Under the pieces are notes generated by a model. It did no database searches. It was not told the DNA's origin and was given only the letters and a program-made list of their open reading frames with translations. Of a stretch of DNA of 64,000 nucleotides, positions 34,625-42,570 are shown in pieces (position 1 is the stretch's first letter; every line of letters begins with the position of its first letter). The DNA comes from Paraburkholderia nodosa (GTDB lineage: Bacteria > Pseudomonadota > Gammaproteobacteria > Burkholderiales > Burkholderiaceae), in assembly GCF_001718195.1 (NCBI RefSeq), contig NZ_MCNV01000013.1, positions 62,001-126,000 on the forward strand, read 5' to 3'. A program made the translations under genes and the position numbers.

Positions 34625-35334
34625 CTAGTGGCCGGCAGTGCGACCGCCGTCGACATAGTGGATTTCGCCAGTGACGTAGTCGGCATCTTCGAGGTAGTTC
34701 ATCGCCCGAACGACGTCTTCGATCTTGCCGTTACGGTTCAAAGGGGAGAACGACTTCAGGTCCTCCGAATTTGATCCATCGTGAAGCGGCGTGATCACGA
34801 TGCCGAGCGAGATTGCGTTCACGCGGATGTTGCTCGAGGCCAATTCCATGGCCAGACCACGCGTAGCAGCAACGCAGGCACCCTTTGAGAGTGAAGCAAC
34901 AACCGCCGGAACTGTTTGCAGGGCATGCTCGACGAGGCTGGTCGAAATCTGGACGATATGGCCACCTCCTTGCTTCTTCATCGCCGGGACTGCAGCTTGC
35001 GTTGCGAAAAAACGCTGTCGAGATTAGTCCGCATTACTTGGCGGTAAGTCTCTTCCGAGATATCTTCGATTCTTCCCGGACGCCAGATTCCTGCGTTGTT
35101 GATTAAGGTATCCACGCGACCGAAGCGGTCGAGCGCGGTATGGATGACTTTTCGTGCAATTTCAGGATTGCCGATATCACCAGGAACGGTGATGTAGTCA
35201 GGATCATTCGATTCCGCAATGGTGCGTGCATTCCCGACGACTAGCCACCCACGCTCGCGATAAGCGTTCACAAACGCCGCACCGATCCCGTGGGATGATC
35301 CCGTCACAACGACAACTTTCTGGATATCACTCAT
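34625..35334 (-). pseudogene. SDR-family oxidoreductase broken by a one-base frameshift
   Basis: Two adjacent frames make up one short-chain dehydrogenase. The N-terminal part (34978-35334) has the nucleotide site VVVVTGSSHGIGAAFVNAYR and LINNAGIWRPGRIEDI; it runs out of frame near 35007-35012. The C-terminal part (34625-34981) starts at MKKQGGGHIVQISTSL and goes on to SLSKGACVAATRGLAMELAS and NYLEDADYVTGEIHYVDGG. The junction is an A6 run (35007-35012 plus strand); seven would restore NLDSVFFATQAAVPAMKKQG. The usual Y-x-x-x-K is absent (VASLSKG has S and K but no Tyr). Homopolymer loss may be a sequencing error. Confidence 0.8.
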
Positions 35335-35400
35335 AGTTCTTTATTCCTCAGGTTGGTTGAAGCGGACTTGCCCACAGCGCCGCCCACCACAACCGCAAAG

Positions 35401-36096
35401 CTAAGCGGCTGTCGCAGCAGCCTTCATCTTGTTCACTGCTTCCTCAGTCGTCCAGAGACCGTTCGCCATGAAGCGCCAATTGACCATGGCAGCCACATAG
35501 CCGTCGCCTTCCTCGTTCTTCGGTCCCGCTACCGCGTCGCGTACCATTGCAACCTCAAAACCAGCTTCGATAAGGTCACGCATGTGAGATTCGAGGCAGA
35601 TATTCGCCGCCGGACCAGCCATGATGACTTTCTCCACTTTGCGCATCCGGAGTTGCTTGACCATGTCATTCGCCATAGTTCCAAAGTGCTTGTGCGGAGA
35701 TGTGTTGCAGGTGCGTCCGTCCATCAGATACTTCTTGAACGGCTCGTAATAGTCCGCCCGCGAGTGAGCAAAGCCCTCCAGGTCCACCGGATCCTTGCGC
35801 CCGCAGAAACCGATCCCTCCGAGGTAATGCGCGATAGCGCCACCGGGAACCACCCATTGAAGATCTGTTGGGTAGTACCAGTGGGGGGAGTGAAGGATGT
35901 AGTAGCCCAACTCTTGTGCAGTTTTGAGAAGCTGTTCCGTGTGTGAGATCACGTTCCGTTCTTTCAGCGAGTCCGCGATCAGCTCGTAGTACGTCCCGGT
36001 CTTTTCTTCAAAAAACTCGTTTTGCATGTCGACCAGCACGAGCGCCGTGCGCTTGTGGTCAAGTTCCATCTCGGGGTTGCGATGCGTGAACAACAT
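35401..36096 (-). CDS. Isochorismatase-family cysteine hydrolase
   Basis: A 231-residue hydrolase. Family residues are visible: Asp in TALVLVDMQNEFFE, Lys in GRKDPVDLEGF or its neighbourhood, and the catalytic Cys in AGPAANICLESHMRDLIEAG-type segment (GxxANxCxES). Relatives include nicotinamidases, carbamoylsarcosine amidases, ureidoacrylate hydrolases and biuret hydrolases; the long insertion HWYYPTDLQWVVPGG favours an amidase of a secondary metabolite. ATG at 36096 is fixed by GGGAGG five bases upstream. Upstream lies a 650-base regulatory gap with three copies of a GGCAGAATC dyad motif. Confidence 0.88.
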   Translation of the reverse strand: MLFTHRNPEMELDHKRTALVLVDMQNEFFEEKTGTYYELIADSLKERNVISHTEQLLKTAQELGYYILHSPHWYYPTDLQWVVPGGAIAHYLGGIGFCGRKDPVDLEGFAHSRADYYEPFKKYLMDGRTCNTSPHKHFGTMANDMVKQLRMRKVEKVIMAGPAANICLESHMRDLIEAGFEVAMVRDAVAGPKNEEGDGYVAAMVNWRFMANGLWTTEEAVNKMKAAATAA

Positions 36097-36187
36097 CTGA
36101 GCCTCCCTATTTGGGGTCATGGCGCCTTCATATTCAGGCGTACAAACCAAGTATTGCAGATTCAAAAGGGGACCATTCTGACAAAAA

Positions 36188-36207
36188 CAGGGCAGATTCT
36201 GCCACTC
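36188..36207. promoter_or_regulatory. GGCAGATTCTGCC palindrome (motif copy 1)
   Basis: GGCAGA-T-TCTGCC is a perfect 13-bp dyad at 36191-36203; read on the other strand it continues as GAGTGGCAGAATC. It lies about 95 bases upstream of the isochorismatase-type start. The same word recurs at 36343-36362 and 55731-55750. A GlxA-type AraC regulator nearby is a candidate binder. Confidence 0.5.
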
Positions 36208-36342
36208 AACCAAGACCGCTGGAAGCAATCGAAGCGCTCCGCGATGGTCACGATCAAGTCTGAAACCGAAGTCCAGGTTCATCTTCAGCTTCCATGCGCT
36301 AGTGAAGGAAGTACCTCGTTGTCTTGACCGCTTTGAATTTCA

Positions 36343-36362
36343 GAGTGGCAGAATTCGCACTC
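36343..36362. promoter_or_regulatory. GAGTGGCAGAATTCGCACTC dyad (motif copy 2)
   Basis: Second copy of the motif, with GAGTG and CACTC arms around GCAGAATTCG. It shares 16 of 20 bases with the copy at 55731-55750 read on the minus strand. Confidence 0.45.
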
Positions 36363-36747
36363 TATTTGTCAGTCAAATTGATCTGATTCCAACCAGTTGT
36401 AAAAATGCTGGCCAGGAAGTGATTTACCAGTTCTGCCATTCGCCACAATTCGATCACGAACTCCTCGTCTGGCTCAAAATGAGCAGCATTAACGTAACCG
36501 ATGAGGAGATCAACAGCGCAAAGCCGTTCGTTTGCGGTAGCTCAGGGCAGGAGGCCGGAGCACAGTAGCGCATCTCCATCGAATGACCGGACTCGGGAGC
36601 GCTCCGGTCGTTCGAAGCTGCATGGTGGGTGTCTCTTGATGGCCGCCTACGGCCTAACCCATATGCTGCCCGCAAGCCACCCTCAACCGTCACTCGACCC
36701 AGTGACGCTTTGATTGCCAGTTGCCCGAGGTGGGCGCACAGCGGATA

Positions 36748-38826
36748 TCAACTCGACGGTCTGTCGGAAGCCGGTTCGGTAATGAGTCGCGTGCTGCGTC
36801 GGTAGGTGACATAGGCCCAGAGCCAATCCAGCATGACCTTCACCCTGTTCGGCCCTCCGGTGAGAAACGCGATATGTGCGGCGCCCCAGAACCACCACGC
36901 TGGCGCACCCCAAATGCGGATGGGGCCGATTTCTGCCACCGCAGCCTGACGCCCGATCGTTGCCAGGCTGCCGAAATGCTTGTATCGAAACGGCGGAGGC
37001 GGACGGCGACCCGCAAGCTGTGCGTCGATCACGCGCGCTGCATATCTTCCCTGCTGTTTGGCGGCAGGCGCCAACCCCGGCACCGCTGCTCCGTTCCAGC
37101 CCAGACTCGCAGCGGCGTCGCCAATCGCATAGATGCCTTCTGCGGCCGGAACGGAGAGATCGTCGTTCACCTTGATTCGTCCGGACGCGTCCTCTGGCTG
37201 GTTTAGCCATCTGGCGACCGGAGACGCTGCCACTCCGGCAGCCCACAAGATGGTTCGGGATGCAATGCGATCCTTGCCGAGGTCGGCGCCCTCCTGATCG
37301 ACGCCCAGCACCCTGGTATCGAGGTAGATCGTGACCCCCAGCTTGCGAAGGGAACGTTCCGCGGCGGCAGACAGGGAAGGCGGGAACGTCGGCAGAACGC
37401 GAGGGCCGGCATGGACCAGAATGACGCGCGAGGTCGACGGATCGATCGTGCGATATTCCTGATCCATCCCGTGGTGCGCCAGTTCCGCGATGGCGCCGGC
37501 CAGCTCGATGCCCGTCGGTCCTCCGCCGACGATGATGAACGTCAGCCACGCGGCACGGGCTGCTTCGTCGGCGGCCGTTTCCGCTTCTTCAAATGCCCGC
37601 AGCAGACGGCTCCTGATCGAGGTCGCGTCCTCGATGCTCTTGAGCCCGGGCGCGTAAGGCGCCCAGTGATCGTTGCCGAAGTAACTGTGACGCGCGCCGG
37701 TCGCGAGTACGAGATAGTCGAATTTGAGGCTGGCTGCGCCGATCAGCACTTCGCGGGCGGCGGTGTCGATGCCTGTGACGCTTCCCAGACGGACCTGGAC
37801 ATTTCGCTGGCCACGAAAGAGGCTCCGGATCGGCGTCGCGATTTCGCCGGGCGACAACGCTGCTGTCGCGATCTGATAGAGCAGCGGTTGAAACAGATGA
37901 TGATTCCGCTGGTCGATGAGGGTGATCCGGCAGCGCGAATTGCGCAGGCCGCGAACGGTCTCGATCCCGCCAAAGCCGCCGCCGACCACCACGACATGCG
38001 GACACTCGTCCAGCGTGCCTTCTTCTTTGTCCGGGCGGTCGAGCACCCAGCGGGCGAGCCAATGATCCACCGAGATGGCGCCGGGCCCCGTGGCGACAAA
38101 CATAAGCAGCAGGAGAAGCATGGCCAGCCGGTCGTCCATGGACATGGCGATGCCAGCGAGTGGAACCATGGCGGCATAGATGAACATCGCCGGCCGCGTC
38201 AAGCAGCCGAAGGCGATGCAGAATGCGAGCAGCGCAGCGACCCATGAGGGGTAGGCGAACAGTGCCGCCAGACCTTGATGGGCAGCGTGCCCGAAAAGGG
38301 TAGGCGTCAATGCGGAGGCGAGACTGAGCGACGCCGCTATGCCTGCGCGCGAGACGAGCAGGAGCACAGGTGACACATACCGCTCGATCAGCCCATAGCA
38401 TTTGCTGACCTGTCGGGCCGGCCCAAGTGGCGCCCACGCCAGGCCTCGCGCCAACATCTCGTCGAGGGAGAATGTTCCCGGACCCAGCACGACCAGCCAG
38501 GCGAGCAAAACAAGCGTTGTGCCGTCCGGGCCGAGGGCGATCGATCCGTAGCCGCCAACGAGCAACGCAAGCGCGATGGGCCGGGTCAGCAGGCCAGCAG
38601 TGAGCAGGAGCGGCACGATACCGTGCAGCGCTGCCTCCACGCTGGACGGCGCATGCAATCCGGCGGCGGTTGAGCCGCTGTGATTGCCTTGCGCCATGGT
38701 CATGATCTGATGCACGAGCACGACCTGCCCAAACCAGACGCGAGTGGCAAGAAGCAGCCAAGGCATGCAAAGCGCACGTAGTTTGGGCGCGAAGCGGACC
38801 AGCGGTTTGAAGGCGTTCCAGAACAT
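36748..38826 (-). CDS. Fusion of two DoxX modules with type-2 NADH dehydrogenase
   Basis: A 692-residue fusion. The first 265 residues are two tandem four-helix DoxX-type membrane modules, each ending with a GPG-x-x-S-x-D-x-x-L-A-R motif (GPGTFSLDEMLAR and GPGAISVDHWLAR). After residue 280 comes a two-dinucleotide NDH-2 flavoprotein: VVVVGGGFGGIETVRGL (FAD), LTFIIVGGGPTGIELAGAI (NADH), GIYAIGDAAA. It should oxidise NADH at the membrane and pass electrons to quinone or, through DoxX, to another partner. ATG at 38826 has an AAGGG site. It follows nrsF by 52 bases on the same strand, so it may belong to the bufferin operon, whose own DoxX has the same closing motif. Confidence 0.88.
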   Translation of the reverse strand: MFWNAFKPLVRFAPKLRALCMPWLLLATRVWFGQVVLVHQIMTMAQGNHSGSTAAGLHAPSSVEAALHGIVPLLLTAGLLTRPIALALLVGGYGSIALGPDGTTLVLLAWLVVLGPGTFSLDEMLARGLAWAPLGPARQVSKCYGLIERYVSPVLLLVSRAGIAASLSLASALTPTLFGHAAHQGLAALFAYPSWVAALLAFCIAFGCLTRPAMFIYAAMVPLAGIAMSMDDRLAMLLLLLMFVATGPGAISVDHWLARWVLDRPDKEEGTLDECPHVVVVGGGFGGIETVRGLRNSRCRITLIDQRNHHLFQPLLYQIATAALSPGEIATPIRSLFRGQRNVQVRLGSVTGIDTAAREVLIGAASLKFDYLVLATGARHSYFGNDHWAPYAPGLKSIEDATSIRSRLLRAFEEAETAADEAARAAWLTFIIVGGGPTGIELAGAIAELAHHGMDQEYRTIDPSTSRVILVHAGPRVLPTFPPSLSAAAERSLRKLGVTIYLDTRVLGVDQEGADLGKDRIASRTILWAAGVAASPVARWLNQPEDASGRIKVNDDLSVPAAEGIYAIGDAAASLGWNGAAVPGLAPAAKQQGRYAARVIDAQLAGRRPPPPFRYKHFGSLATIGRQAAVAEIGPIRIWGAPAWWFWGAAHIAFLTGGPNRVKVMLDWLWAYVTYRRSTRLITEPASDRPSS

Positions 38827-38878
38827 ACGGCACCCTTTCGAACGAACCATCACGGCGCATGCGGCGTCGACGCGAATC

Positions 38879-39520
38879 TCACCAGCGCAGACAATGCGGC
38901 GCGACGGCCGCGCCGACTGCAGTCGTGATGACGATGGCGAGCACGTACCAGACTCCCCAGAACGGGACCGCCATCTCCGAGCAATAGAGCGAGTAGACGA
39001 GCAAGCCCTGCGCGCCTGCCAGCAGACCCGCGCCTGCGCCGGCCAGGGCGAGGCGCGTCGGCGCGAGCTGCTTCATCGCGCGCAATATCGCAGCGAGCGA
39101 GGGCAGCGAGAGCAGCACGACGTTCGCCGTCGCCGTGCGCCATGTCGTGCCGAGCATCAACTCGAGCCGGTAGCCCGGCGGCGTCGCCAGCAGAACGCTG
39201 CCGGCGGCGAGCAGCATGGAGGCCACCGGCAGCGCCGCCGCGAGCCCCGCGAGCCTGAGGTGCGCGCCGGGGCGGCCCAGCCGCTCGGCGAGCGCCACGG
39301 CCGCGGCGATGATCGCGAGCGGGAACGCGAGGCGCACCCAGAACATCGTCGTGAGGATCAGCTCGGGCATGTCGCTGCGCACGCCGTACAGCGCAACCAG
39401 CAGGGCCGCGCTACCGGCGAGGCCGTGCAGCAGTGCGCGCGTGAGCCGCCTTGGGCCGGCGTTGCGCTCGATGGGCGACACGTCGCTCGCGAGCCGGGTG
39501 ACCAGCTCTCGCGTTTTCAT
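38879..39520 (-). CDS. nrsF: NrsF-family anti-sigma factor (DUF1109)
   Basis: A 213-residue membrane protein with six hydrophobic segments, of the NrsF/DUF1109 family: MKTRELVTRLASDVSPI start, TTMFWVRLAFPLAIIAAAV, and a conserved SLYCSEMAVPFWGVWYVL and APHCLRW end with two cysteines. In Caulobacter, NrsF holds sigma-F at the membrane and releases it under chromate, cadmium or copper stress. No ECF sigma gene is seen in this window, which is odd; it may be elsewhere in the genome. It overlaps the doxX gene by four bases. Confidence 0.88.
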   Translation of the reverse strand: MKTRELVTRLASDVSPIERNAGPRRLTRALLHGLAGSAALLVALYGVRSDMPELILTTMFWVRLAFPLAIIAAAVALAERLGRPGAHLRLAGLAAALPVASMLLAAGSVLLATPPGYRLELMLGTTWRTATANVVLLSLPSLAAILRAMKQLAPTRLALAGAGAGLLAGAQGLLVYSLYCSEMAVPFWGVWYVLAIVITTAVGAAVAPHCLRW

Positions 39521-40020
39521 GACCGGTACGCGCGATCTCCGAGCAGGTAGTCGATCGATATCACGCCGGGGCCCCAGGCGGCGATGCCGAGCGCCATGGC
39601 GGCCCACGTGATGTGGATCGGCCAGCCGTCCGGCACCGTCAACTCGATGATGCAGGTCATCAGCAGCAATCCTGCGGCCGCGAAGCGCGTGCCGAACCCG
39701 AGCACGAGCAGCACCGGGAAACCGACCTCGCCGCACGCGGAGAGGAACGCGAAGAGGGCCGGCGCGGGAAACGGATACGGACCGCCGGGCAGATGGAGCT
39801 TGAATTCGTCGGTGAAGAGATCGATGGCCGTGTCGTTGAGCTGCAGGAACCCGTGCCACTTGAGGATGCCCGATTTCCAGAAAGGCACGGCAAGCGCAAT
39901 GCGCAGCACGAGTTGCACGAACGACGGTTGTGCGAGCCGTTCGATGAAGCGCCGGGCGCACCCGATCGCGTGCGCGACGTTGCCCGCGAAAGACGGTCTG
40001 GAGTCCTGTCGAGTTTGCAT
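39517..40020 (-). CDS. DoxX-family membrane protein (bufferin operon)
   Basis: A 167-residue DoxX protein with four predicted helices (FVQLVLRIALAVPFWKSGILKW start of family; AFLSACGEVGFPVLLVLGFGTR; CIIELTVPDG; AAWGPGVISIDYLLGD end). Members are common in bufferin clusters and may contribute to redox chemistry or cysteine oxidation. It is four bases past bufC and overlaps nrsF, so the three are co-transcribed. The last motif GPGVISIDYLL is the same as in the fusion at 36748. Confidence 0.9.
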   Translation of the reverse strand: MQTRQDSRPSFAGNVAHAIGCARRFIERLAQPSFVQLVLRIALAVPFWKSGILKWHGFLQLNDTAIDLFTDEFKLHLPGGPYPFPAPALFAFLSACGEVGFPVLLVLGFGTRFAAAGLLLMTCIIELTVPDGWPIHITWAAMALGIAAWGPGVISIDYLLGDRAYRS

Positions 40021-40025
40021 GATGG

Positions 40026-40805
40026 TTACGCTCCTGGTTGAACGGCGGCGAACACGCCCGCCGAAATCATTGCGGCCAGGCTGGCCGGCAGGTCAAAGGC
40101 GGCGCTCTCCTCGAAGGCTGCCTGCGCGGCGGCGCCGAGCGGCATGCCCTCGATGAGTGCGAGCAGAAACGCAGCGCCGCCCGCGGGCAGGCGCGAGACA
40201 ATCACGTCGTAATCGGGCCGCGTGACGAGCGCGTCTTCCGCATCGCTCGAATGCAGCGGGGTGACGGGGCCGGGCGTCCGGTTCATCGCGAAGATCGCGG
40301 CGGCCGGGTAGCGCGAGCGCACGATGCGAGTAGCCGGATGCGGGACAAAGCGAAGTTGCGCTAGCGAATCCGCATCGACGCCCGCGAATGCGTCGGCCGC
40401 AAGCGGTGTGGCGTCCCCGGCGTGGTAGGCGTCGAGCCACGCGCGCTCGATGCGTGCCGTATCCGCAAGCCACGGCATGTCACGCGCGTACTCCCAGGTT
40501 TCGATGAACGACGGAAAATCGCGTCCGTACTCGAACAGGAGCGGCGAAGCCGGTGGTGTAGCGCGCACGTGACAGCGCGCCATCGCGCGGAAGAACTCGA
40601 CGCCCGTGATGCGCTGCACGGCGGGATAGATCGCGGCCAGCGCATCGATGAGGCTGACCGTGACGTTGTTGCGATAGACGTTGTAGCGCTTCACGACGCC
40701 CTTGCCGTGCGCCGCCACGACACCATTCGGTGCGGCGAGGTCGGGGTTCGTCAGTCCCGGCGCGAAGGCCGTCGCGTAGTCGCTCGCGGATGGCTCAGGC
40801 TTCAT
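40026..40805 (-). CDS. bufC: BufC-like DUF2063 partner protein
   Basis: A 259-residue protein with the DUF2063 fold: KRYNVYRNNVTVSLIDALAAIYPAVQRITG, FFRAMARCHVRATPP and the C-terminal winged-helix part LALIEGMPLGAAAQAAFE. It works with BufB, presenting the precursor peptide to the MNIO enzyme. The ATG at 40805 overlaps the end of bufB by eleven bases, with AGGAG about ten bases upstream; a GTG nine bases earlier is too close to that site. Part of the leftward bufferin operon. Confidence 0.86.
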   Translation of the reverse strand: MKPEPSASDYATAFAPGLTNPDLAAPNGVVAAHGKGVVKRYNVYRNNVTVSLIDALAAIYPAVQRITGVEFFRAMARCHVRATPPASPLLFEYGRDFPSFIETWEYARDMPWLADTARIERAWLDAYHAGDATPLAADAFAGVDADSLAQLRFVPHPATRIVRSRYPAAAIFAMNRTPGPVTPLHSSDAEDALVTRPDYDVIVSRLPAGGAAFLLALIEGMPLGAAAQAAFEESAAFDLPASLAAMISAGVFAAVQPGA

Positions 40806-41736
40806 GGCGGGCACGCTCCTTGAGGTATGTGTCGGACTCCGATGTATTGTTGAGAAAAAATTCGGAAGCGATGCGCCGGGCCGCCAATGCTTGTGCGCGC
40901 AGTTCGGGCCACGCAGGCAACTGGCTGTCCCATTCCACCAGTGTCGGTATGGGCCCGGTGCGTGCGATCACGTCGCGGTAGAGCGCCCAGACCGGATCGG
41001 CGACGGCGCGGTCGTGGCTGTCGATGAGCAGTGGCGCATGCTCGTCGTCGTGCTGCTCGCTGTAGCCGGCCAGGTGAATCTCGCCGACGTATTCGAGAGG
41101 AAAGTCCGCGAGGTACGCGTGTGCCGGAAAACCGTGATTGGTCGCTGAAACGAAAACGTTGTTGACGTCGAGCAGCAGCCCGCAGCCCGTGCGCTGCGCG
41201 ACCGCACGGATGAATTCCGTTTCGCTCATCGTCGACGAGGCGAATGCCACGTAAGTCGACGGATTCTCGAGCAGCATCGGACGTCCAATGGCTGCCTGCA
41301 TCTGATCGATGTGATCGCAGACCTTATCGAGTGTCGCCTTCGTGTAAGGCAGTGGCAGCAGATCGTTGAAGAACGTGCCGCCGTGCGAAGACCACGCGAG
41401 GTGTTCGGAAACGAGTGCGGGTTCGTAGCGCGCGACCAACTCGCCAAAGCGCGCGAGATGGCCGGCGTCGAGCCGGTCCGGTCCGCCGATCGACATGCAC
41501 ACGCCATGCAGCGAGACTGGATAGCGCTCGCGGATCGCGCTCAATGCGCGGTGCGGCGGACCGCCTGCGCCCATATAGTTCTCGGCGTGCACCTCGAAGA
41601 AGCCGTCCTGCAGACCGTCTTCGAGAATCGCCGCGAGATGCTCATGCTTGTAGCTCGTGCCTGCTAGCGCAGCCGCGCCGGGCGCCATGCGAAGGGGACG
41701 GCCGGACCGCGCCGCTGATTGCATGGGAGTGCTCAT
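40795..41736 (-). CDS. bufB: BufB-like multinuclear non-heme iron oxidase (DUF692/MNIO)
   Basis: A 313-residue MNIO enzyme. The metal-site segments are in the correct order: FFEVHAENYM, SLHGVCMSIG, VSEHLAWS, LENPSTYV, LLDVNNVFVSA, GEIHLAGYSEQ and DSHDRAVADPVW. In bufferin pathways the enzyme, with BufC, turns cysteines of the precursor into thiooxazole-type heterocycles that bind copper. ATG at 41736 follows a GAGGGGA site. The upstream gene is bufA; stop and start of bufA/bufB are 31 bases apart. Confidence 0.9.
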   Translation of the reverse strand: MSTPMQSAARSGRPLRMAPGAAALAGTSYKHEHLAAILEDGLQDGFFEVHAENYMGAGGPPHRALSAIRERYPVSLHGVCMSIGGPDRLDAGHLARFGELVARYEPALVSEHLAWSSHGGTFFNDLLPLPYTKATLDKVCDHIDQMQAAIGRPMLLENPSTYVAFASSTMSETEFIRAVAQRTGCGLLLDVNNVFVSATNHGFPAHAYLADFPLEYVGEIHLAGYSEQHDDEHAPLLIDSHDRAVADPVWALYRDVIARTGPIPTLVEWDSQLPAWPELRAQALAARRIASEFFLNNTSESDTYLKERARHEA

Positions 41737-41767
41737 GACCGTCCCCTCTCTTTCGTGGTCGTAGCGA

Positions 41768-42079
41768 TCAGGACTTGATCGGCGTGAGCGAGCCGTGGCC
41801 ACCGCCTGGCACGACGATGCTCGCGCAGGTGCCACCCTGAACGAACTTCCACGAGTTGCCCTGGAAGTCGACCGTCGAGGTTCCCTGACAGGTCGTGCCG
41901 GGACCGGCGGCGCAGTCGTTTTGCCCCTTCAGCGCGACGCCGAAGCACTTCTCCTTGTGCGCGGCGACGGCGGCGTTCATCTCTTCCTTCGTGAGCGGTG
42001 CGGCATGTGCGACTGAAGCCAGCAGGCTGGCAACGGCGCCTGCAAGCAGGGCGGAACTAACAGTGGTCTTTGCGGACAT
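41768..42079 (-). CDS. bufA: Bufferin precursor (DUF2282)
   Basis: A 103-residue secreted precursor. The first 26 residues are a Sec signal peptide (LLAGAVASLLASVAHA); the mature part holds four cysteines (about 45, 56, 64, 85) in the pattern EKCFGVALKGQNDC...TTCQG...GGTC typical of DUF2282 bufferins. These are ribosomally made, post-translationally modified peptides that sequester copper in the periplasm. Modification occurs before export, so the signal peptide acts as the leader. Promoter element GTAACC-N16-CGAA lies 55-80 bases upstream. Confidence 0.9.
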   Translation of the reverse strand: MSAKTTVSSALLAGAVASLLASVAHAAPLTKEEMNAAVAAHKEKCFGVALKGQNDCAAGPGTTCQGTSTVDFQGNSWKFVQGGTCASIVVPGGGHGSLTPIKS

Positions 42080-42133
42080 TGACGTTCTCCAGTGATTGAG
42101 ATTTGAGGTATCCGTCGCGGATACACCAGCTAA

Positions 42134-42159
42134 TTCGCGCGATGCAGTGGGCCGGTTAC
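42134..42159 (-). promoter_or_regulatory. Sigma-F-type ECF promoter of bufA
   Basis: On the minus strand GTAACC is followed by exactly 16 bases and CGAA. This is the element described for Caulobacter sigma-F, and it sits 55 bases before the bufA start. With nrsF in the same operon, control by an ECF sigma of the sigma-F type is well supported though the sigma gene is not in the window. Confidence 0.75.
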
Positions 42160-42260
42160 AGCGATCGATTTATTTTTGCGCGAAGCTTCGAAGGAGGGGG
42201 AGAGCAAAACCCTTTCAAGCTCTGCCAAGCTTTATCGCGCAAAAAAAAGCACTTCAGCTT

Positions 42261-42285
42261 GTAACCGGGATGCGCAATCGCCGAA
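42261..42285 (+). promoter_or_regulatory. Second sigma-F-type element, facing nnrS
   Basis: GTAACC followed by 15 bases and CGAA on the plus strand. The spacer is one base short of the bufA copy. It points towards nnrS (start 42571), leaving a 5' leader of about 280 bases. If active it would make nnrS, or a short leader transcript, part of the same metal-stress regulon. Confidence 0.55.
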
Positions 42286-42570
42286 TCGGGTGGGATGACC
42301 TGATCCCGGTCGACGTTTTAGGGCGAAGGCGTTCAGCGAGTAACAAAAATGGGAGACGACCATCCAGGCTGTCTTTGAGGAGGGAATGGGGCGCGACATT
42401 ACACCGCTCTTTCAGTTTTTCATGTCGATTGTCCACGCCCGACGCCGGTTTTCGGGTTTTTTCGCAGACTTTTCAATTGCTTTTGTGCCGCACCATTCAA
42501 TTTCCCAGCGGCAATTCTCAGCCAGTCCATATAAGATGCATTGAAAATGAATGTATTGGCGAGAGCGATC

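Larger units (their letters stand above)
36097..36747. other. Intergenic region with GGCAGAATC-type dyads
   Basis: A 650-base stretch with no convincing gene. The frames 36302-36568 (plus) and 36454-36693 (minus) lack family sequence. It contains two good copies of an AGTGGCAGAAT-type dyad (36188-36207 and 36343-36362) and a weaker one near 36430. The last part (36560-36720) is rich in inverted GC words (GGAGCGCTCC, 36595-36604), which may be an end of the NDH transcript, but no T run follows. Confidence 0.5.
42080..42570. other. Divergent promoter region, bufA/nnrS
   Basis: A 490-base gap between the divergent bufA and nnrS genes. It holds two ECF-type promoter candidates (42134-42159 minus; 42261-42285 plus). 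On the plus strand a 53-codon frame (42385-42546, start MGRDITPLFQFF) has GGAGG two bases from its ATG; I do not call it as a gene because the spacing is too short and the sequence resembles no family. No other feature is seen. Confidence 0.55.

Noticed and set aside
36302..36568. An 88-codon plus-strand frame in the 650-bp gap.
   Set aside because: No family-like sequence, and it runs through a dyad motif that looks regulatory.
37589..38860. A 423-codon minus-strand frame within the DoxX-NDH fusion gene.
   Set aside because: Same strand, different phase; Arg-rich and without motifs, while the main frame has FAD and NADH sites.
42385..42546. A 53-codon frame with GGAGG just before its ATG in the bufA/nnrS gap.
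   Set aside because: The spacing of two bases is too short for initiation and the peptide has no hydrophobic or Cys pattern; kept only as a note on the leader of nnrS.
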